From a virus, in IMG/VR virus record IMGVR_UViG_3300030099_001986, positions 1 through 24,593 of that record: DNA of 24,593 nucleotides; one strand, given 5' to 3'. How positions within the stretch are numbered: position 1 is the first letter of the stretch; every line of letters begins with the position of its first letter. Made by a program: the position numbers and the translations under genes. Shown here in pieces: positions 20,805-24,593 of the stretch. The notes under the pieces are model-generated. The model was given only the letters and a program-made list of their open reading frames with translations, was not told where the DNA came from and searched no databases.

Positions 20805-22430
20805 ATGGCTGATGAAATCGCACAAATCCTGATGAAGCGCTTCCACAGCCTGGAAACACAACGCCAGACGTGGGAAAGCCACTGGCAGGAAATCGCTGAC
20901 TTTGTAGTGCCTCGCAAGGCAGATGTCACAAAAAACCGCTCACCCGGCGATAAACGCTCAGAGCTGGTGTTTGATGGCACCGCGATACTTGCAGCCGAGC
21001 TGTTAGCGGCTTCTTTGCACGGTATGCTGACTAATGGCAGCACCAGCTGGTTCGGGCTCAGATACAATGATGATGATCTAAACGGCGACGATGAAGCCAA
21101 AGAATGGTTGCAAGGCGTTGAGGACGTTATGTACCAGGCGTTCAATCGCTCTAACTTTCAAGAACAAATCGCCGAGCTATATCTTGATCTGGTGACATTT
21201 GGCACTGCTGTGATGTTTGTCGATAAAGACGATGAGCAACAGATCAGATTCAGCACCCGGCATATCAAAGAATGTTTTCTGTCCGAGGATGATAAGGGCC
21301 GGGTCGATACAGTCTATCGTAAATTTAAAATGCCGGCCAGAGCCGCCATGAACCGATTCGGTGAAGAAAAATTCAATAGTAAAATACTGCAACGCGCGCA
21401 GAATAATCCATATGATGAAATCACATTGCTTCACGCGGTCTATAGCCGTGATGAGCGTGATGTCACCAAGGTCACAGCTGAGAACAAGCCGTTTGCGTCA
21501 ATCTATATTGAGCCCGATCAAAAGATAGTATTATCCGAATCAGGCTTTGATGAGTTTCCATACATGGCGCCGCGTTTTAGCAAAAGCTCGTTCGAGCTTG
21601 GCTATGGCCGGTCGCCATCAATGACGGCACTGGCAGATATCAAAATGCTGAACCGAATGTCCGAAGTGACAATTAGGGCAGCACAAAAACAGGTTGACCC
21701 GCCGCTATTGGTGCCAGATGACGGCTTCATGCTGCCGGTCAGAACAGTGCCGGGCGGTCTAAACTTTTATAGATCTGGTACACGCGACCGGATCGAACCA
21801 CTAAATATAGGGGCAAACAACCCGCTAGGGCTCAACATGGAAGAGCAACGCCGAGGCGCAATCCGTGCAGCTTTCTATGTAGATCAGTTGATCTTGGGCC
21901 AAGGGCCGCAAATGACGGCAACCGAAGTCATACAACGCACCGAAGAAAAAATGAGACTGCTAGGGCCGCTTACCGGCAGATTGAGTCAGGAGCTATTGCA
22001 ACCACTAATCACCAGAGTGTATAGCATCCTGTCACGGCAAAAGGCATTTGCCCCGGCACCGGAGTTTATGAGCGGGTCAAACATAGAAATCATTTATGTA
22101 AGCCCATTGGCCAAGGCGCAGCGTCAGGGCGATATACAGTCCATGACCAGATTGCTAGAGCTAATGACGCCGCTATCGCAGCTTGATCCGTCAATCATGG
22201 ATTATGTGGATTCAGACGGCATATCACGCCACCTGATCAAAATCCTGTCAGTGCCGGCTACGGCAGTAAGAGGCGATCAAGAGGTTGCGGTGTTACGCGC
22301 GCAACGCGCCCAGCAACAGGCCGCTATGGCAGAACAGCAACAGTTGATGCAAACCGCTGAGGCTGCTGGCAACGCCGCACCTATGGTCAGAGCCATTGAT
22401 GCGGGTGAGGCGTCCGAGGCAGCTGAATGA
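20805..22430 (+). CDS. Head-tail connector / portal protein (T7 gp8-like)
   Basis: 541 residues. The opening RFHSLETQRQTWESHWQEIADFVVPRKADV (12-41), then ELVFDGTAILAAELLAASLHGMLTNGSTSWFGLRY, is the signature of T7-type connectors (Head-tail_con). GYGRSPSMTALADIKMLNRMS (about 266-286) and LGQGPQMTATEVIQRTEEKM (about 363-382) are the typical later motifs. The end is Gln/Ala-rich and disordered. Twelve copies form the ring through which DNA is packaged. ATG follows the upstream TAA directly, and the stop lies in ATGA with the Bbp19-like gene. Length agrees with the family. Confidence 0.94.
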   Translation: MADEIAQILMKRFHSLETQRQTWESHWQEIADFVVPRKADVTKNRSPGDKRSELVFDGTAILAAELLAASLHGMLTNGSTSWFGLRYNDDDLNGDDEAKEWLQGVEDVMYQAFNRSNFQEQIAELYLDLVTFGTAVMFVDKDDEQQIRFSTRHIKECFLSEDDKGRVDTVYRKFKMPARAAMNRFGEEKFNSKILQRAQNNPYDEITLLHAVYSRDERDVTKVTAENKPFASIYIEPDQKIVLSESGFDEFPYMAPRFSKSSFELGYGRSPSMTALADIKMLNRMSEVTIRAAQKQVDPPLLVPDDGFMLPVRTVPGGLNFYRSGTRDRIEPLNIGANNPLGLNMEEQRRGAIRAAFYVDQLILGQGPQMTATEVIQRTEEKMRLLGPLTGRLSQELLQPLITRVYSILSRQKAFAPAPEFMSGSNIEIIYVSPLAKAQRQGDIQSMTRLLELMTPLSQLDPSIMDYVDSDGISRHLIKILSVPATAVRGDQEVAVLRAQRAQQQAAMAEQQQLMQTAEAAGNAAPMVRAIDAGEASEAAE

Positions 22431-22651
22431 CGCCGGAAGATACGATACAGCTTTATAAGACTGTGTTCACAAGTGAGGACGGGCAACGCATCCTGGACGA
22501 TCTGGGTGTGAGATTTTGTGAACATTCGACAACATTTTCGGCTGATCCTTGTGAAACAGCCTACCGTGAGGGGCAGCGCACGGTTTTGCTTTTTATCAGG
22601 TCAATGCTGCGTGACCGCAAACAATTAGAGGATATGATATCAAATGAGTGA
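22427..22651 (+). CDS. Bbp19-like small protein
   Basis: 74 residues, MTPEDTIQLYKTVFTSEDGQ then RILDDLGVRFCEHSTTF, DPCETAYREGQRTVLLFIRSML. The pattern Y-x-x-V-F-x-x-x-DG-x-x-ILxDL...F...DP-x-x-x-A-x-x-EGQR-x-x-x-x-I-x-x-M matches small proteins like Bordetella phage Bbp19, found between portal and scaffold or capsid genes. Function unknown; by position a head-assembly component. Coupled by ATGA to the portal and overlapping the scaffold gene by 8 nt. Confidence 0.78.
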   Translation: MTPEDTIQLYKTVFTSEDGQRILDDLGVRFCEHSTTFSADPCETAYREGQRTVLLFIRSMLRDRKQLEDMISNE

Positions 22652-23483
22652 AGAACAGCAGGTAGCTGAGGTCGTTGCCGATGCAACGGTAGCCCAGTCT
22701 GGTGGCGAGGTCGAATTTGACTGGCGCTCTCAAATTCCCGAAGAAATCCGGGATCATAAATCATTAGCACATTTTACAGACGTTGGCGCGATGGCGAAAA
22801 GCCTGGTCAATGCACAATCGATGATTGGTGCTGACAAGGTAGCCATACCCGGCAAACACGCCACTGACGAAGACTGGAGCGAGGTCTGGCGTAAACTAGG
22901 CCGACCAGATACGCCGGACGGCTATGAGCTGGTTAATGAGATGCCAGAAGGCATTGAACAAAATGACGATATGCTCAACTGGTTCCGCAACACTGTGCAT
23001 GAAATAGGATTGACCCCAACACAAGCACAAAAGCTACTGGGTGGGTACAATGAGTTTCTAGGCACACAGATCGGGGCTGATGAGGGACAGATCGAGCAAT
23101 TGCGCGAAACAACAGAGATTGAACTGAAAAAAGAATATGGCGCTGCCTTTGCAGATCGTGTCAGCAACGGCAACGCGGTCATGCAAGAGTTTGGCGCAGA
23201 AGGTCTTACAGAGCTTCAAATGGCTGATGGACGGCTACTCGGCGATCATCCAGAAATAATAAAGATGATGGTCAACGTCGGTGAGTTTATAAACAGCAAG
23301 ATTGGTGAAGATGTGCTGGCCGGCACCAAGTCATCCGGCGGTCTGACGCCTGATGATGCCAGAGCCAAGCTCGCTGAGATCCGGGCGCCAGGCACACCAT
23401 ATTGGGATTCAATGCACCCTGAGCATGGTTTTTATGTGCAAGAGGGGTTGAAATATCAGGAGATGCTCAATGTCGGAAGCTGA
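22644..23483 (+). CDS. Putative scaffolding (capsid assembly) protein
   Basis: 279 residues, acidic, with no Cys. It begins with a disordered acidic stretch, then FDWRSQIPEEIRDHKSLAHF (25-44) and SLVNAQSMIGADKVAIPGKHATDEDW (about 52-78). The rest is mainly helical: IGLTPTQAQKLLGGYNEFLG, TEIELKKEYGAAFADRVSNG, then DARAKLAEIRAPGTPYWDSM. This composition and order, between portal and major capsid, is that of phage scaffolds in the T7/P22-like arrangement. It would template procapsid assembly. Start ATG 22644 overlaps the previous gene by 8 nt. Confidence 0.8.
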   Translation: MSEEQQVAEVVADATVAQSGGEVEFDWRSQIPEEIRDHKSLAHFTDVGAMAKSLVNAQSMIGADKVAIPGKHATDEDWSEVWRKLGRPDTPDGYELVNEMPEGIEQNDDMLNWFRNTVHEIGLTPTQAQKLLGGYNEFLGTQIGADEGQIEQLRETTEIELKKEYGAAFADRVSNGNAVMQEFGAEGLTELQMADGRLLGDHPEIIKMMVNVGEFINSKIGEDVLAGTKSSGGLTPDDARAKLAEIRAPGTPYWDSMHPEHGFYVQEGLKYQEMLNVGS

Positions 23484-23658
23484 TAGAGATTTCAAGCTAG
23501 AGGTCTTGCGTCTGACGTTAGAGACAGGCTCAGCGGTTATGATCAATAATCCGCTAGAACACGCCGAAAGAAATTTGCAATGGTGCCTAGCGCCGATTGA
23601 CAAGCCTAGCGCCCAGCTGGCCAAGTCACCAAAGCAAAAACCCGGACAAGCTGCATAG
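23470..23658 (+). CDS. 62-aa protein between scaffold and capsid genes
   Basis: ATG 23470 overlaps the scaffold end by 14 nt. The product, MSEADRDFKLEVLRLTLETG and on to NPLEHAERNLQWCLAP, is a helical domain with a basic disordered end (SPKQKPGQAA). AGGAG at 23459-23463 lies 6 nt before the ATG. Proteins of similar size are common at this location in podovirus-like genomes; function not known. Coding likelihood is good because of the ribosome site and position. Confidence 0.7.
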   Translation: MSEADRDFKLEVLRLTLETGSAVMINNPLEHAERNLQWCLAPIDKPSAQLAKSPKQKPGQAA

Positions 23659-23697
23659 CCCCGGTCGGTCGCAACCGTAAAATGCAAAAACCTTTGT

Positions 23698-23712
23698 CCG
23701 GCATAGTGCCGG
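23698..23712 (+). other. Small hairpin upstream of the capsid gene
   Basis: CCGGCA-TAG-TGCCGG, a perfect 6-bp stem with a 3-nt loop, lies in the 94-bp leader of the capsid gene. No T-run follows, so it is not a terminator. It could be an RNA processing or stabilising element that raises capsid mRNA yield; the role is inferred. Confidence 0.45.
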
Positions 23713-23752
23713 GTAGCAAGCCATTTAACTGCAAACAAAGGGAGACATGGAT

Positions 23753-24348
23753 ATGTCTACGCAAATCACTACCGCGTTTTCCCAGCAGTTTAGTGCCAAC
23801 GTAACACTGCTTTCTCAGCAGATGGGGTCGATCCTACGGGGCGGCGTTGAAGAGGAATCAGTAGTCGGAGAAAAGGCTTTCTTCGATCAAGTTGGTGCAG
23901 CGGCTGCGGTAAAACGTACATCACGCCATCAGGATACCCCGATGGTTGATACACCACACTCACGGCGCATGGTGACTATGGATGCGTATGAGTGGGCCGA
24001 CCTTATCGATGATGCAGATAAAGTCCAAATGCTTATTGACCCAACAAGCACCTATGCCCGTGCGGCAGCGGCGGCTATGGGCCGGGCAATGGACGATGCC
24101 ATCATTGCGGCAGCAACAGGCACATCACTGACTGGCAAGGCTGGTGGCACAAGCACAACGATGCTTGCGGCCAATCAGATTGCTAATGGCAGTGCTGACC
24201 TAACACTGGCGAAGCTGATCGAGGCCAAGAAAATTCTTGACCTGGGCTCAGTTGACCCATCAATTCCACGGCATATCGCTGTGGGGCCAGACCAGATTGA
24301 GGCGCTGTTGAACAGCACCACAGTCACATCCAGCGATTTTAACACGGT
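23753..24348 (+). CDS. Major capsid protein, exon 1
   Basis: AAAGGGAG (23737-23744) is 8 nt before ATG 23753, so this start is preferred over ATG 23747. Residues 1-198 read MSTQITTAFSQQFSANVTLL..., VKRTSRHQDTPMVDTPHSRR, WADLIDDADKVQMLIDPTS, RAMDDAIIAAATGTSLTGK, then LAKLIEAKKILDLGSVDPSI and DQIEALLNSTTVTSSDFNTV. This is the pattern of the Phage_capsid_2-type major capsid found in marine podoviruses. The uninterrupted frame runs on to TGA 24365-24367, adding NTLPI, but that belongs to the intron. The exon ends after base 2 of the Val codon (GT|A). The capsid would need splicing to be complete. Confidence 0.9.
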
Positions 24349-24550
24349 AAACACTTTGCCTATCTGATCGGAAACGGTCAGACGAAAACTGCTCAAATTC
24401 GGTGAAGGCTGTAAAATGCTAATACCGAGCCAAGCCCAGAGATGGGAAGGTGTAGAGACTAGACGGGCAGGGCCGTAACGCCAAGGGCGACGGTCAAGGT
24501 ATAGTCCAGACCACAAACGCAATAGCGGCAGTGAAAACTGTAGTGGTACG
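24349..24550 (+). ncRNA. Group I self-splicing intron, ORF-less, in the major capsid gene
   Basis: 202 nt that fold by hand into a group I ribozyme. P1: exon GGT (24346-24348) with GCC (24358-24360), with U-G at the splice site. P10: CTTT (24354-24357) with exon AAAG (24551-24554). P2: CTGATCG/CGGTCAG closed by GAAA (24364-24381). P3: CTGCTC (24389) with GGGCAG (24465). P4: TCGGT (24399) with ACCGA (24424). P7: GACTA (24457) with TAGTC (24502). P8: GGCCGT (24471) with ACGGTC (24490), containing a CGCC/GGCG stem. P9: ACCAC (24510) with GTGGT (24543). The last intron base is G (24550). Splicing joins GT to A, giving ACG GTA AAG GCG. No homing endonuclease fits in this length. Confidence 0.92.
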
Positions 24551-24593
24551 AAAGGCGCTGGTACAAGGTGAGATCAATACGTTCATGGGCTTT
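24551..24593 (+). CDS. Major capsid protein, exon 2 (partial, runs off window)
   Basis: Joined in phase to exon 1, the 43 visible bases encode (V)KALVQGEINTFMGF. The pattern DFNTV-KALVQGEINTFMGF is the continuous sequence expected at this position of Phage_capsid_2-type capsids, so the join is supported by protein pattern as well as RNA structure. The rest of the capsid lies outside the window. Confidence 0.88.

Noticed and set aside
23660-23752. Rho-independent terminator before the capsid gene
   Set aside because: The CCGGCA-TAG-TGCCGG hairpin is not followed by a T-run.
24349-24367. Capsid protein ending at TGA 24365-24367
   Set aside because: The last residues NTLPI do not fit the capsid family, and the surrounding 202 nt fold as a group I intron whose removal restores the frame.
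1-24593. Prophage or lysogeny module, CRISPR array, tRNA genes
   Set aside because: No integrase, excisionase, CI-type repressor with protease domain, regularly spaced repeats or cloverleaf sequence was found on reading both strands.

Overview
The window is a densely packed tailed-phage genome fragment, most likely from a lytic podovirus-like phage. A T7-gp8-type head-tail connector (portal), a T7-gp17-type tail-fibre anchor and very large virion (ejection-type) proteins support this. Many of the small genes resemble ones I know from marine phage and metagenome contigs, so a marine, probably alphaproteobacterial, host is plausible but inferred. No integrase, lysogeny repressor, tRNA, CRISPR array, DNA polymerase or RNA polymerase is visible. 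Structural genes occur at both ends of the window, with the early block between them, so the sequence is probably a cut from a circular or circularly permuted map.

Layout. (a) 1-8580, + strand: end of one large virion protein, a 54-aa overlapping gene, a terminator, a 1118-aa virion protein, a tail fibre and an 822-aa LamG/SPRY-type adhesin. (b) 8590-11046: a tail accessory protein, small membrane proteins, a holin-like protein and an M15 peptidase endolysin. (c) 10463-12140: seven tiny, very Lys/Arg-rich proteins interleaved with the endolysin, almost all with 1-4 nt stop/start overlaps, then one more small gene behind a candidate promoter. A bidirectional terminator at 12449 closes the block. 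(d) 15005-12457, - strand: a recombination-type operon with a PD-(D/E)XK exonuclease, a 38-aa membrane microprotein, a winged-helix protein, a putative single-strand annealing protein and two small genes. (e) 15053-18192, + strand, divergent from (d): an HTH protein, a VRR-NUC nuclease, a zinc-finger protein, a C5-cytosine methyltransferase with a second long gene inside it in another frame, a truncated PAPS-reductase-like gene and small early genes. (f) 18323 to the end: terminase small and large subunits, two small LLGG-tailed proteins, portal, Bbp19-like protein, scaffold-like protein, a small protein and the major capsid protein.

Two observations stand out. First, the methyltransferase gene (15901-17010) carries a 275-codon open frame (16073-16900, +1 frame) with its own Shine-Dalgarno site and GTG start. 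Both frames carry recognisable family signatures, and the same nucleotides spell VADT/VADP in one frame and MWPTPTA in the other. Second, the capsid gene appears to stop at 24367, but that stop lies inside a compact 202-nt group I intron (24349-24550). Removing the intron restores the reading ...DFNTV-KALVQGEINTFMGF.... The intron folds by hand into P1-P10 and carries no homing endonuclease gene.

Genes within each block are joined by ATGA or TAATG overlaps, so translational coupling is the main visible organisation. Promoter calls are tentative.
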